A DNA stretch of 64,000 nucleotides, taken from contig CM066984.1 in assembly GCA_033977485.1 (NCBI GenBank), forward strand, positions 28,873,501 through 28,937,500. Reading direction: 5' to 3'. The DNA comes from Hydrangea macrophylla. Lineage: Eukaryota > Streptophyta > Magnoliopsida > Cornales > Hydrangeaceae. The position numbers and the translations under genes were made by a program. Of the stretch, positions 1 through 12,289 are shown one piece after another; position 1 is the first letter of the stretch; each line of letters opens with the position of its first letter. The notes beneath the pieces are model-generated. The model had not been told where the DNA came from. It was given only the letters and a program-made list of their open reading frames with translations, and searched no databases.

Positions 1-233
1 AAGATGTATATCAGATCCGAAGAAAGTGATTATCCCAGAGCCGTTGGAAGTCAAGGAAGACTTAACATATATCGAGCATCTAGTCAAGATTCTTAACAAA
101 AAAAAAACAAATCCTGAGGATAAAGATTATTCCTTTGGTTATGGTGATGTGGCGGAATTACTCCGTTGAGGAAGCCATATGGGAAAGAGAAGATGAAATA
201 AAAGAGAAGTGTCCGTTCTTGTTCAAAACTTGA
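1..233 (+). pseudogene. Ty3/gypsy pol 3' end (integrase C-terminal tail), frameshifted
   Basis: Frame 2 (bases 2-175) reads a segment containing SDPKKVIIPEPLEVKEDLTY, and frame 3 (150-233) reads WRNYSVEEAIWEREDEIK before a TGA at 231-233. This is the usual C-terminal tail of the chromodomain-type Ty3/gypsy polyprotein (a DP...EDLTYxExPVxIL block, then W-R-N-x-x-VEEATWE). The two halves are in different frames, so at least one frameshift separates them in the A-rich stretch near 98-110. The rest of pol lies left of the window. A purine-rich tract and an LTR-like start follow directly, as expected at the end of an LTR element. The copy is inactive. The family call is confident; the lineage is not resolved. 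Confidence 0.75.
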
Positions 234-265
234 GATACTACGAGCTTGGGGACAAACTCCTTTTT

Positions 266-279
266 AAGGAGAAGAGAGA
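266..279 (+). other. Polypurine tract of the outer Ty3/gypsy element
   Basis: A run of 14 purines follows the pol stop and directly precedes the LTR start TATAACATCC (a TG-to-TA change of the usual TGTAACATCC). It would prime plus-strand DNA synthesis. Confidence 0.55.
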
Positions 280-1625
280 TATAACATCCGCTCCCGCGGT
301 TTATATTTAATGTTGCTTTGGCATGCATAATCATGAGTTAATGTTAATTAATGTGTTATATGACACTTATTAGAGGTGGGATTAACCCACTAAGTTGATT
401 ATGGGTCTCCAGTTGGGAACCCAATTATGGCCAGTATAGCAATCCCAAGTTCGGATATGTGTTGGTGGGTTCCAGTTGGGATGGGACATTATATGTGGAA
501 TACCCTATGTGCCTAAATGTTTATTAAGGCTTAAATGATTTATTATTTTATTGTTAATAATATCATGATGTTAGGTGATGACCACCTTTTGGGGTCAATT
601 AGGGGTACCTTTGTGAGCACGAATTGAACACATTACATAATTAGTAGGCTAATTAGCAACTTCATATAATTATATAGGACCACTTATGGGACCCATGCGA
701 GACATAGACAAACACCCATTTAGGTTTTGGATAGTTTTAGTACAGCTTCATAATTAGTAGAGGCGTAATTGCAAAACCACCAAATTAGTGGGGGTTTCAT
801 AATAGAAATAGGAAGTACATATATAAGCCACCTAAGAGGATGACTCCTCATCCTACTTTGCTCTAATTTTGGTTTATAGACATATATAGAGAAGAGTACG
901 AGAGACTGTGACGGAATTCGACAAGCATCTCGACGACGGTTGACGTGCCAAACGACGTCGGTTTTCAATTCTGACCATATATTTGGACTCTTGAAGGTGA
1001 GTATAATCTGTTGGTCCTAATCTTAGTGAGTTTTGTGATGGTTTTTCTACGACCCATTTTGGGGTTTTAGATCATAACTTGTAATTTATCTATAGGATTT
1101 GTACCTGGTTCTAGTAGGGCTTTAATTTCACAATTAGGAGCAAAACCCAAGAGTTGAGTGATGTTAATTTTGATAATTGGATGATTTTCATGTTGGGTTC
1201 AATTGTGGTGCCAAAGCATGCCTAATTTGCTTAATTTAATTTATTTAGTTTATTATTGGGCAAAATTCATGTGGCTAAATAAGACCCAATTTATTTGTGA
1301 AAGCACGGTGTAATGATAAAATTAGCATGTTGAGTTGCCTATTTGGGTCAATGGAAATTGCTAGTTTTATACCACCATGAGGTAATCTTTGTGGTGATAA
1401 CCATGGCCGCCAGAGACCTATGAGAGCGCACGTGTGAGGATGTGGGTCATGACTAGTCACGTGGGCTTGGGGAGTGGAGCCGCGGGCTAGCCGGTAGTGG
1501 TGGGAGTAAACTAGTAATTGCCAGAGACTATAGTTTTTTGTAATATGTTGAATTGAGCATGTTTATTATCCAGGTTCATGATTGGCACTGCTTACAAGCA
1601 TATAGCTTATATATTGTAGTGGTTA
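280..1625 (+). repeat. 3' LTR of outer Ty3/gypsy element, segment 1 of 3
   Basis: The segment begins right after the polypurine tract and ends at the GGTTA target duplication of element B. It holds a TATA-like box (TATATAAG, 820-827) and no convincing ORF. Joined to 11811-12097 and 17061-17425 it makes an LTR of about 2.0 kb ending TGACA. The three-part assignment rests on the clean target duplications of the two inserted elements and on a typical LTR end at 17425. The matching 5' LTR lies outside the window, so the full extent is inferred. Confidence 0.6.
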
Positions 1626-2399
1626 TGTCATGCCCCGAAGTATCAAAAATAGGGAAAAATAAATTTCCTTTATGGTTCGTAGACACGTGACTGGTTGTGA
1701 GTGTCACCTGATTATCCAAACATGCTTATAATAATAATGTGATATGGGTAAGTGACTAAGTTCAGCGGAAGCAAAAATTTAAATCATCCAAGTCTTACAT
1801 CAGTAGTATATTACAGGCCAAAAAGATATCCAAAAGATACATATTACAAGACCAGCTAAACTATTACATCACTAACATAACTATAATAAAAGAAAAGCTC
1901 CAAAGTCTTCAGCTGGCGAAACCGTAGCCTTCCTCGTAGTAATCATCACTAGCATAGTCTTCAGTAGTAAAGTCAGCATCTTGATAGCAGTCGGCTCCGT
2001 TTGGACCTGCAAAGGCTGGACGTGGAAGGTCCAGCGGCATGAAAAGCCGTTAGCGGTTAAGCTAAGTGAGGGTCCCCTTAAGGTTACCATCACTTAAGGT
2101 AAGTTATTCTTCATCTCTTCTTATTTCTCGAAACCATATATCGTTCATCATTTCTTATTCTCGATACTATATCTTGTTCGTCTTTTCTTATTCTCAAAAT
2201 CATGTCTTATTTAAACCCAATCATTCCCTTTGAAACTTAATCCAGAACTGAAGTGACCAATGACATTGACTGAAAGAAGACTTAACTCCAAACACATTTA
2301 CTGGTCAAGAAAGAACAACACTCAACAATGAATAGATAACTGTCGCACAACTGGCACTCAAACTGTCGCCCAAATGGCATAAGTGTGCGGGACATTAAC

Positions 2400-2690
2400 A
2401 ATCTCTTGGTCGAACATGTCATGCCGATCCACAGGTCGCCCTCACGTTACCGAACAAGTCATGCCGATCCTCAAACCAAGGGTACGGGAAATTAATAATC
2501 ACTTGGACGAACACGTTATGTCGATCCTCAGGTCACCCGTACATAACCGAACACGTCATGCCGATCCTCAGTCTAAGGGTGCGGAAAAATAATCAACCAC
2601 TTGATCGAACACATCACGACGATCCTCAGGTCATCCGTACTTGACCGAACACGTCATGCTGATCCTCAGATCAAGGAACAAAACATAACT
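2400..2690. repeat. Tandem repeats inside element B left LTR (GTCATGCCGATCC family)
   Basis: About six imperfect units of roughly 50-60 bp, each with a form of 'CGAACACGTCATGCCGATCCTCAG' broken up by CTTGG/ACCCGT spacers. The same array is present in the right LTR at about 9440-9715, so it predates insertion of this copy. Confidence 0.75.
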
Positions 2691-3379
2691 CACCAATCGA
2701 TACCATGGAATTACCGAAAGACCAATTGTGCAAGAAATATCCAAACACGACACGAAAGTTCATGAATCAACTTTGAACGGTAGTCACACGACTAGAAACG
2801 AGGCCCAATGTCCCTGATTCACATTAAATATGTTATAGAAAGTTTTATCATTATTTTACGCGTTCGCACATTTCGTAGTTTAGTTCATTAATATCATCCA
2901 TTTATAACCGTTAATATTTCGCTATACGTCCGACATTCCGTTTTCCTCTCAATATACTTATGATGGAAACTTTTTCGATCACTTATCAATGCAATAATCG
3001 TGCCATACAATATATTTATAGTTTGGGTATGAACTTTCCAACGGTCATTAAACTATATTCACGTAGCTTATGGATTTATAATCATGGATTTAATACCAAT
3101 AAACATATAGATGAAACCCTTAATATACTCATCTACGCGATAGCACTACCATAGCACGAGATTTTCATAATAACACATGTATCGGAAAACTAGCATAAAC
3201 AATCAACACCATGCATAAACAAAACATTATACAAAAAGCTGTACAATCTGCCAAGATACATTTTCACTGTGTTGACTGAATTAACATGATTTATTTGGGC
3301 ATGATAAATTGCTTTGTAGATCAAATTCAAAACTAAAACATTATAGATAATAGGAATATCTTCATGTACAAAAAAAATC

Positions 3380-4055
3380 TAGCTTCAATTACATTTTTGA
3401 GCTACTCAAACTATTTATTTTACAAGACATTTCTTATATCTCGGACTGTTCTGTCCCAGATTTATAGTACTGTATTGTACGTGAATTTCACCTATGAAGG
3501 ATGGGTTTTTATACTAAGCTATAGAAGGGTTATTTGTAGACAAATGAGTTAGCTTTCTTCACAAAAAAACCTAGCTTAATTCTCATTTTTTAGCTGCACA
3601 AAACATTCATTTTACTAAACTATATTCTGCTAAAAGTTTCAGTTTCTCAGATTTATAACACTGCGTTGTACATGCATTTCACCCATGAAGGAGTGATTTC
3701 TAGTCTGAGCTATAGAAGATTTATTTATAGATAAATGATTTAGATTTTACCACAAAAAAACTTAGCTTAATTCGAATTTTTGAGCTACACAAAACATTCA
3801 TTTTACTAAACTATATTATGCTGAGAGTTTCAGTTTCTCATATTTATAACACTGCGTTGTACATGCATTTCACCCATGAAGGAGTGATTTATAGACTGAG
3901 ATATAGAAGAGTTATTTGTAGATAAATGAGTTAGCTTTTACCACAAAAAAACCTAGCTTAATTCAGATTTTTGAGCTGCACAAAACATTCATTTTACTAA
4001 ACTATGTTCTGCTGTGAGTTTCAGTTTCTCAGATTTATGGATTTGTCTTGCATGT
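3380..4055. repeat. ~190-bp tandem units inside element B left LTR
   Basis: Three to four successive units. Each runs from 'CTAGCTTAATTC' through 'ACAAAACATTCATTTTACTA', 'TTTCAGTTTCTCAGATTTAT' and 'CACCCATGAAGGAGTGATTT' to 'GATAAATGAGTTAG'. The first unit is the most diverged. The array recurs in the right LTR at about 10400-11080. Confidence 0.75.
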
Positions 4056-4949
4056 CATGAAAACTTCAACACAACAACATCAAACTTCTACTAAATATTA
4101 GTACATATTATATGGGTTCTAAATTGAGTTAGATTACTCACAATTACTCACTAAAGCTTGAAATTTAAGCTTGATATTGGTTGATGCTTAGTGAAGCTTG
4201 AATCATCAAACTTCAAGGATGAACTTCTTCTTCTATTCTTCCATGGAGCTATAACTCTAGCTCTCTCTCCCTCTCAATTATATGCAGATTGTAGAGACAA
4301 AAGTGTCTCAATTGTGTGTATGTGCATGATATATAGGAGATTGGCATGGCTAGGTGTCATTTGCATGAGTTCATGCAAAGACACATGTCCAATATGTGGA
4401 CAAATGTTATGGGAGGAGATGACAAGTGTAAGGAGTGGCACATGGGGCTGCCATGTGGCCGACCATGTGGGGCCCACCTCAGGTTGTGTGCAACTTTTTC
4501 AGTTTACGTGCATAAGTTTCTCGGTAAAGTGTCGGTCTCGATTTACGTACAATCAGGTATTAATTTTAATGTCTGGGTCCGGGTATAGGACTAAGTTAAA
4601 TCTTATTATGGTCGAGTCGGTATGGTTACTACAGTCTATATGGTAATACTACAACACTTCCATAACGTCATGTAATTAAAATAATAATATAATAATATAG
4701 TAGGTCCAATACAGAAATTAGAAAAAGCTGATATTATAATGACAGAAAATTACAGGTGTTACATCTTCCACCACCTATTAAAGGATTTCGTACTCGAAAT
4801 CTAGATTTTGCTAGGTCTTAGAAAGTACAAGGTACTAATAATATCTCATATTTTAAGGTTATGAGGTTCCCACTAGCTAACTAATTAGACCTTCTCAAAA
4901 ATTCTCTCAAACGTCCAAATTTCTTTGCTAAAACAATGCCAAGTGAAAT

Positions 4950-5260
4950 TCATAGTTCTGACATTGAATATGGCACCTTCGGTCTTTCGTCTTGTTCATT
5001 GTTAAGATTGATTTGGTGATCTGCAAGTTCTCTTTCGGGATCTTCTTTGTGGTGGAACCTTGTTCTGAGTTTCTCGTTCCGGATAATCTTTACGCACATG
5101 TCCAGTCTTTCCACAATTGAAGCACTGCGCCTATCAACTTGTGAGCTGTTTCGGTGCTTTGCATTCTTTGAAGTGATGTCCAGATATTCCCCAGCTGTCG
5201 CAGATATCACGTTGCTTTGGATGTGTCTGAACAGTAGTTTGATTAACTTTACTTTCATTA
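4950..5260 (-). pseudogene. Element B gag C-terminal remnant with two degenerate CCHC zinc knuckles
   Basis: The minus strand shows two zinc-knuckle-like motifs in two frames: CDSWGISGHHFKEC (second Cys replaced by Trp) and CFNCGKTGHVRKDY (last Cys replaced by Tyr). They are followed by a basic region. Paired knuckles are typical of Ty3/gypsy Gag. A stop between them and the lost ligand residues show decay. On the minus strand this is the distal end of the internal region, just before the 3' LTR. Gag therefore appears to reach almost to the 3' LTR, leaving no room for pol. Confidence 0.6.
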
Positions 5261-6663
5261 TTTCTTTTGCCTCTTGTGATGATTTTTGATGTATCCAGAG
5301 TTTTCCTCAATGATTGTGGACTGCATTCGAGTAGTTGTTCGGGATACTAGTTTGTTTCTTCTACGTCTTTAATCGGGCAAGATTCTTACCTCTCAGCTTC
5401 TTGATGCGATGGTTGAGAAGTCTAGTTGGTCTCACGATTGTCTTCTATAACTTGTAGGGGTCGTGGCGTCCTTTTATGCGTGTTATTGTGATTTAGTTCC
5501 TTTGCGTGTCGACATGAAATTGTCGTGGAGTTTCGACATCGTAGGTGATGACATAAGTCGTTAAGCAATTTTTCCATGCATTAATTAATACCAAGCATAT
5601 AAGTTGTTACTGGTAATTGGAGTAGGATTGAATTCACTTGTAAGGAGTTAAATTCATAACAAAATGAATACTCATTATGTACTGAGTTAAAAACGAAGAG
5701 GTACATGATCAATCACTTGTACGTAGGATCACAATGTATAGAATGAGTATCTGAGAATAACCATTAGATGATTACTATAGGACAATCATAGTAATGCAAT
5801 GACTATAGGCGCATGGCCTCCCAGGTAGGACATAAGAATTCCTTGTCTCATGAGCCAATAATTTAGGTGAAGCCTTAATGATAAAAGTCAAGGTTACCAA
5901 TAAGAAGAATTTGTGAAATGAAGACTAATTTACAAAGGGGTGCAATATGCTTGAGTTCCTTAGGTAAACAAATACAAAGAGATCCTTTACAATAATGTTA
6001 AGGGATACGCACTTACAAAAGTTGGTCAAATGGTTGACAGTCCAAACGATTTATAAAGATTAATTTAACAGATCATAAATCCAAATGACTTACAATGATT
6101 GGTTTATAAATGAATTATTGGAATCGATTTTCATGGTGATAAGACCAAAGAGGTGACTTATTGCATTAGAAAGCAAACGAATTCTCTTGGATTTATCATT
6201 GATCAGAATGATCCAAAATCTTGTTAAGTGAAATCAGAGAGGACAACGAATAACTGTCAATTAGTGAAACAATAAAGGACATCCCAAGGTTCATCATAAG
6301 GATAATTGATCTAATGTAACCAATGGTAGAAAATAGTGGGTTTGCTCAAAAGGAGTTAAATCAGAAAGATGAATATAGTTACTCAGCCTTACATGGTTTT
6401 AATTTATAACGTGCACAGGGTTAGAGATGCATTTCTTCAGTGTGTTGATGGAACATCGATGTTGTAAACCTGAAACGTGTCTTCTCTTGGTAGGTCCTAT
6501 GCGCTCTGATCATTGGCTTGAAAGTGGAATGCAGTACTTATCTTCACTAATATTCGCGGTGCGAGTCATTTGTTGTGATTAAACGTGGTCGATGTCAGTA
6601 GTCTATGAGATCGTTCAATCTGTTGAAGGTATGTTCTATTCTTGTGTCTTCCATCGCCTCGGG

Positions 6664-6933
6664 TTAAGTCAATATCTCATGTGCTCCTTGTAGTAGGGTT
6701 GACCTTGGTAGTGTAGCAGATTGTGGCTTGAGTGGTCTCAAAAGCAATTCTGAATGGGCGATATGGAGGTGTCTAAACAACTCGTTTCCATAGTCACTTG
6801 CGCTAGTGCCGTCAGCGGTCTTCCATAAGCCTTGTATCAGTCTTCCAAATACAATGGTGGGATCGATCTCCTTAGGTATTATGTTGCTTAGCCTTTTGGA
6901 CTGGTCCTCAGTTGTTTGAGATGATTCATCCAT
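6664..6933 (-). pseudogene. Element B internal ORF, possible gag fragment
   Basis: An 89-codon minus-strand ORF between the acidic region and the zinc knuckles, rich in Ser, Leu and Arg. No catalytic motif is visible. Its position fits the central (capsid-like) part of a decayed gag, but I do not recognise the sequence. It could be chance. Confidence 0.3.
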
Positions 6934-7845
6934 TGTAGAGATCGAGAAGATTCTTCTATTCCTACGTATGAGTTCGTGTCTATAAGGTTTCTATCATACC
7001 TTATGCGAGGCAATCATACCTATTACATCTCACATTATATTTATCATCATAATCCCAGTAACTAGAATACGATGATTGAAATGATTGAATAGATTGATCC
7101 AAAATGAAGCCGAATCCGAAAAGACATATGAATTCTCACATATAGAAGTACAATAGTAGAATGATGTGATCCATTCAAGAATAAGATGTAAATCTAACAA
7201 TGATTGAATGACTGTTTACTATGGAAGAAATCGTAGTATCTCAAGATTCATAGGATATGAAAGTAACTGATGGCATAAGGCCTTCAACGAATGAAATTAA
7301 AATTAGGTATTTCATAAGTGAAATAGTCCAAACAAAACCTCACTGATAAAGAATAAGGTAGCAACTGAGAGAGACAATAAGAGGTCAAGATGTTCAGAGA
7401 GTACAACATATTTTTTTTTTTAGTTCATGGCAAGAACAAGGACAGAGAACTCATTTAGGATTATTTCAAATGAAATGAACTTGTAAGAATTTGTTCAAGG
7501 AATAATAAGTCAAAAAGAATGACTTTGCAGTACTAGTGATCGAACTTGTTCTCAAAAGAATTTGTCAAGAATCGGATGATCAAGGTACATACTCAAGAAT
7601 TGTTGACTGGGGAATTTCTAAAAATTCAAGGAAATGAATTACTTATCAAGGAGTGTATCACAATAATTATTAATGGTAATCGGAGCCACTTTACAAAATA
7701 TATAGATCCCTTTTTCCAGAAGAAATGACCATTAGAATAGTAGGTATCAATTTACTCAAAGAGAGTGGATTGAGTAGAAAGGATATGACTGCTTACTATG
7801 GTACTCGCTTACCATATCTAAGGTAAAGTTTGCCTCTCTTATTAT

Positions 7846-8294
7846 CTATAACGGGTCCTCTAAGAACTCCTCCTCAAGGTCCTCCTCCTTCTCCTTGATG
7901 TCAGCTGGATCTGCTTTGTGGTCCTGCTCAGGCATTAGTATCATCTCGTCCCCATCAACTGGTGGTGCTGGATGGTCATGTACATCATCCCCTGGTATCT
8001 GAAGATCGTCCGTAGGGTCAACCTCCTCGATCAGCTCATCATCGCTACTTGCCGGATCGTCACAATTGTCAGATCATTGTCATCATATGTGTCGTCACAA
8101 TCAGATTGGTCATCTGCTGAGTGGTCACTGCCTGCAGAATCCTCTCCACTCGCTATGTCGTTGTCGCTATCTGTATTAATGGGATCTAAATTTGCATCTG
8201 GCTCTGGTATAGGCTCCGGTGAGAATGGTGGTGCTGGTGCAGCCATGATAATCGGGAAGAGTATATCGTCATATAGTGCCTTGTCCTGAGTCAT
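7846..8294 (-). pseudogene. Element B acidic N-terminal Gag-like region, frameshifted
   Basis: The minus-strand ORF starting at 8294 encodes an alanine/proline-rich then strongly acidic segment (PEPIPEPDAN, then Asp/Ser-rich). A frameshift around 8060-8090 passes to a second acidic stretch (DELIEEVDPT ... EEDLEEEF) that ends with TAG at 7846-7848. Lying 0.36 kb downstream of the primer binding site, it is the first coding region of the element. Its function is unknown. Confidence 0.45.
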
Positions 8295-8634
8295 GCTGAT
8301 AAGCTCCTGGTGATTAAGTATGGTAGTCTCTGAAGCATGGATCGACTCGAGCTGGACTCGATCCGGATACTACAATGCATCGGTAAGCACAGCTCTCCGT
8401 ATGTCCTCCTCCAAGGTATGCCTCGCCCTCTACCAGATCCGCTGTCGATATAGTACAGGGTCGGCAGGCTGGATACGACCGCGAGCGATTATAGTGACCT
8501 CCGAAATCATCACGAACGAAGCTCGACTCCATAGTCATGCAAGAGGAGCTAACTTAGTGTCAGTTCTAATACGAGGTAAATCTTAGGCTCATAACTTAAG
8601 GTGTAGGACAATCAGTGAGCGCGTCGAAACCTAA

Positions 8635-8647
8635 GGCTCTGATACCA
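8635..8647 (-). other. Element B primer binding site
   Basis: The + strand reads GGCTCTGATACCA, the reverse complement of TGGTATCAGAGCC, which pairs with the 3' end of plant initiator Met-tRNA. It is 8 bases from the right LTR and fixes the element's orientation as minus. Confidence 0.9.
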
Positions 8648-8655
8648 AAAATCCC

Positions 8656-11600
8656 TGTCACGCCCCGAAGTACCAAAAACAGGGAAAAATAAATTTCCTT
8701 TATGGGTTCGTAGACACGTGATTGGTTGTGAGTGTCACCTGATTGTCCAAACATGCTTATAACAATAATGTGTGGGAAAGCGACTAAGTTCAGCGGAAGC
8801 AGAAATTTAAATCATCCAAGTCTTACATCAATAGTATATTACAGGCCAAAAAGATATCCAAAAGATATATATTACAAGACCAGCTAAACTATTACATCAC
8901 TAACATAATAATAACAGAACTATAACAAAAGAAAAGCTCCAAAGTCTTCAGCTGGCGAAACCGTAACCTTCCTCGTAGTAATCTTCACTAGCATAGTCTT
9001 CAGTAGTAAAGTCAGCATCTTGATAGCAGTCGGCTCCGTCTGGACCTGCAAAGGCTGGACGTGGAAGGTCCAGCGGCATGAAAAGCCGTTAGCGGTTAAG
9101 CTAAGTGAGGGTCCCCTTAAGGTTACCACCACTTAAGGTATGTTATTCTTCATCTCTTCTTATTTCTCGAAACCATATATCGTTCATCATTTCTTATTCT
9201 CGATACTATGTCTTGTTCGTCTTTTCTTATTCTCAAAACCATGTCTTATTTAAACCCAATCATTCCCTTTGAAACTTAACCTAGAATTGAACTGACCAAT
9301 GACATTGACTAAAAGAAGACTTAACTCCAAACGCATTTACTGGTCAAGAAAGAACAACACTCAACAATGAATAGATAACAGTCGCCCAACTGGCACTCAA
9401 ACTGTTGCCCAAATGGCATAAGTGTGCGGGACATTAACAATCTCTTGGTCGAACACGTCATGCCAATCCTCAGGTCGCCCACACGTTACCAAACACGTCA
9501 TGCTGATCCTCAAACCAAGGGTACGGGAAATTAATAATCACTTGGACGAACACGTCATGCCGATCCTCAGGTCACCCGTACATAACCGAACACGTCATGC
9601 TGATCCTCAGTCTAAGGGTGCGGAAAAATAATCAACCACTTGATCGAACACGGCACGACGATCCTCAGATTATCCGCACTTGACCGAACACGTCATGCCG
9701 ATCCTCATATCAAGGAACAAAACATAACTCACCAATCGACACCATGGAATTACCGAAAGACCAATTTTGCAAGAAATATCCAAACACAACACGAAAGTTC
9801 ACGAATCAACTTTGACCGGTAGTCACACGACTAGAAACGAGGCCCAATGTCCCTTATTCGCATTAAATCTGTTATTGAAGGTTTTATCATTATTTTACGC
9901 GTTCGCACGTTTCGTAGTTTAGTTCATTAATATCATCCATTTATAACGGTTAATATTTCGCTATACGTCTGACATTCCGTTTTCCTCTCAATATACTTAC
10001 GATGGAAATTTTTCCTATCACTTATCAACGCAATAATCGTGCCATACAATATACTTATAGTTTGGGTATGAACTTTCCAACGGTCATTAAACTATATTCA
10101 CATAGCTTATGGATTTATAATCATGGATTTAATACCAATAAACATATAGATGAAACCCTTAACATACTCATCTACGCGATAGCACTACCATAGCACGAGA
10201 TTTTCATAACAACACATGTACCAGAAAACTAGCATCAACAATCAACACCATGCATAAACAAAACATTATACAAAAAGCTGTACAATCTGCCAAGATACAT
10301 TTTCACTGTGTTGACTGAATTAACATGATTTATTTGGGCATGATAAATTGCTTTGTAGATCAAACTCAAAACTAAAACATTATAGATAATAGGAATATCT
10401 TCATGTACAAAAAAATCTAGCTTCAATTACATTTTTGAGCTACTCAAACTATTTATTTTACATGACATTTCTTATATCTCGGACTGTTCTGTCCCAGATT
10501 TATAGTACTGTATTGTACGTGAATTTCACCTATGAAGGAGGGGTTTTTAGACTGAGCTATAGAAGGTTTATTTGTAGATAAATGAGTTAGCTTTCTTCAC
10601 AAAAATACCTAGATTAATTCTCATTTTTTAGATGAACAAAACATTCATTTTACTAAACTATGTTCTGCTGAAAGTTTCAGTTTCTCAGATTTATAACACT
10701 GCGTTTTACATGCATTTCACCCATGAAGGAGTGATTTCTAGTCTGAGCTATAGAAGAGTTATTTGTAGATAAATGAGTTAGATTTTACCACAAAAAAACC
10801 TAGCTTAATTCGGATTTTTGAGCTGCACAAAACATTCATTTTACTAAACTATGTTCTGCTAAGAGTTTCAGTTTCTCAGATTTATAATACTGCGTTGTAC
10901 ATGCATTTCACCCATGAAGGAGTGATTTCTAGACTGAGATATAGAAGAGTTATTTGTAGATAAATGAGTTAGCTTTTACCACAAAAAAACCTAGCTTAAT
11001 TCAGATTTTTGAGCTGCACAAAACATTCATTTTACTAAACTATGTTCTGCTGTGAGTTTCAGTTTCTCAGATTTGTAGATTTGTCTTGCATGTCATGAAA
11101 ACTTCAACACAACAACAACAAACTTCTACTAAATATTAGTACATATTATATGGGTTCTAAATTGAGTTAGATTACATACAATTACTCACTTAAGCTTGAA
11201 ATTTAAGCTTGATATTGGTTGATGCTTAGTGAAGCTTGAATCTTCAAACTTCAAGGATGAACTTTTTCTTCTTCTATTCTTCCATGGAGCTATAACTCTA
11301 GCTCTCTCTCCCTCTCAATTATATACATATTGTAGAGACAAAAGTGTCTCAATTGTGTGTATGTGCATGATATATAGGAGATTGGCATGGCTAGGTGTCA
11401 TTTGCATGAGTTCATGCAAAGACACATGTCCAATATGTGGACAAATGTCATGGGAGGAGATGACAAGTGTAAGGAGTGGCACATGGGGCTGCCATGTGGC
11501 CGACTATGTGGGGTCCATCTCGGGTTGTGTGCAACTTTCTCAGTTTACGTGCATAAGTTCGTCAGTATACGTGTCGGTCTCGATTTACGTTCAACCGGGT

Positions 11601-11805
11601 ATTAATTCTAATGTCCGGGTCCGCATACGAGACTAAGTTAAATCTTATTATGGTCGAGTCAGTATGGTTACTACAGTCTATATGGTAATACTACAACACA
11701 TCCATACCGTCACGTAATTAAAATAATAATATAATAATATAGTGGGTCCAATACAGAAATTAGAAAAAGCTGATATTATAATGACAGAAAATTATAGGTG
11801 TTACA
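8656..11805 (-). repeat. Element B 5' LTR (right copy, 3150 bp)
   Basis: Near-identical partner of 1626-4763, with the same internal tandem arrays and the same terminal bases. It is followed by the GGTTA target duplication at 11806-11810. Confidence 0.85.
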
Positions 11806-11810
11806 GGTTA

Positions 11811-12097
11811 TTGAATAACCATCGTAGGTGATCACGGTAAGGAATCGGGGGAGTGAGCTGGGAAGTGGCTTAGCTAATTTATGAGTTTGGGAAGTTGTTT
11901 TAATTTTGTTAATAGTTACCTGCTTTTAAGTGTTAAACTTGTAATATGTTTGTAATTAGTTTCAAATCATAATCTTAGTGCATGTTGTAACATAGTTGGT
12001 GTAAAACTTGTATGATAGGAGTTGGTAGTCTTGATGCTTGTAATATATGATTTTGGTGGTTAAATGTTTATGTATAGAGCTTGGGTTGGTTTGGGAC
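11811..12097 (+). repeat. Outer Ty3/gypsy 3' LTR, segment 2 of 3
   Basis: Sequence between the right target duplication of element B and the insertion point of element A. Its right end (12093-12097, GGGAC) is the target duplication of element A. No ORF. Confidence 0.6.
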
Positions 12098-12223
12098 TGT
12101 TAAAATATAAGTGTTAGTATTAAGGGTATTTCTGTAATTTTCATGATTATATGATTGATATATAAGTGTGGGCTAACCTAATTAGGTTAAGCCTTCTCTT
12201 TCTCTCTATTCTCTCTTTGAACA
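12098..12223 (+). repeat. Element A 5' LTR
   Basis: 126 bp, starting TGTTAAAATATAAG and ending GAACA, next to the primer binding site. It matches 16930-17055 apart from about 6 substitutions. Confidence 0.93.
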
Positions 12224-12236
12224 TGGTATCAGAGCC
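12224..12236 (+). other. Element A primer binding site
   Basis: TGGTATCAGAGCC directly abuts the 5' LTR and is complementary to initiator Met-tRNA. Confidence 0.93.
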
Positions 12237-12289
12237 ACCCAAATAGGCTTCTCTGCGCCGCACACACCACCACCACCATCACAGACGCA

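Larger units (their letters stand above)
1626..4763 (-). repeat. Element B 3' LTR (left copy, 3138 bp)
   Basis: Direct repeat of 8656-11805 with scattered substitutions and small indels. It contains two internal tandem arrays: GAACACGTCATGCCGATCC-like units around 2410-2670, and units of about 190 bp around 3380-4050 (each with 'CTAGCTTAATTC', 'TTGAGCT', 'ACTAAACTATGTTCTGCT'). A 151-aa ORF at 4191-4646 on the + strand is antisense to the element and is judged fortuitous. On the element's own strand the purine-rich GGTGGTGGAAGA just outside the LTR (4764-4776) is the likely polypurine tract. Confidence 0.85.
1626..11805 (-). mobile_element. Element B: 10.2-kb non-autonomous LTR retrotransposon with 3.1-kb LTRs and gag remnants only
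   Basis: Two near-identical direct repeats (1626-4763 and 8656-11805) start TGTCA and end TGTTACA as read on the + strand. They flank 3.9 kb of internal sequence. Identical 5-bp target duplications (GGTTA, 1621-1625 and 11806-11810) border the element. The primer binding site (reverse complement of TGGTATCAGAGCC, 8635-8647) lies beside the right LTR, so the element is on the minus strand with its 5' LTR on the right. Only gag-like fragments are seen inside: an acidic region, a middle ORF and paired zinc knuckles. No protease, RT, RNase H or integrase was found. Giant LTRs with gag only resemble the plant TR-GAG or LARD classes. The target is the LTR of the outer Ty3/gypsy element. Confidence 0.85.

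Noticed and set aside
4191..4646. 151-aa ORF in the element B left LTR (and the 135-aa homologue at 11229-11636), Cys-rich
   Set aside because: It is duplicated only because it lies in both LTRs, runs antisense to the element, differs in length between the copies and has no recognisable domain. Treated as chance.
8635..8647. tRNA-like sequence near LTRs (also 12224, 30902, 48469, 49199, 53246)
   Set aside because: These are only the 12-13 bases complementary to the tRNA 3' end (primer sites), with no cloverleaf, so they are not tRNA genes.
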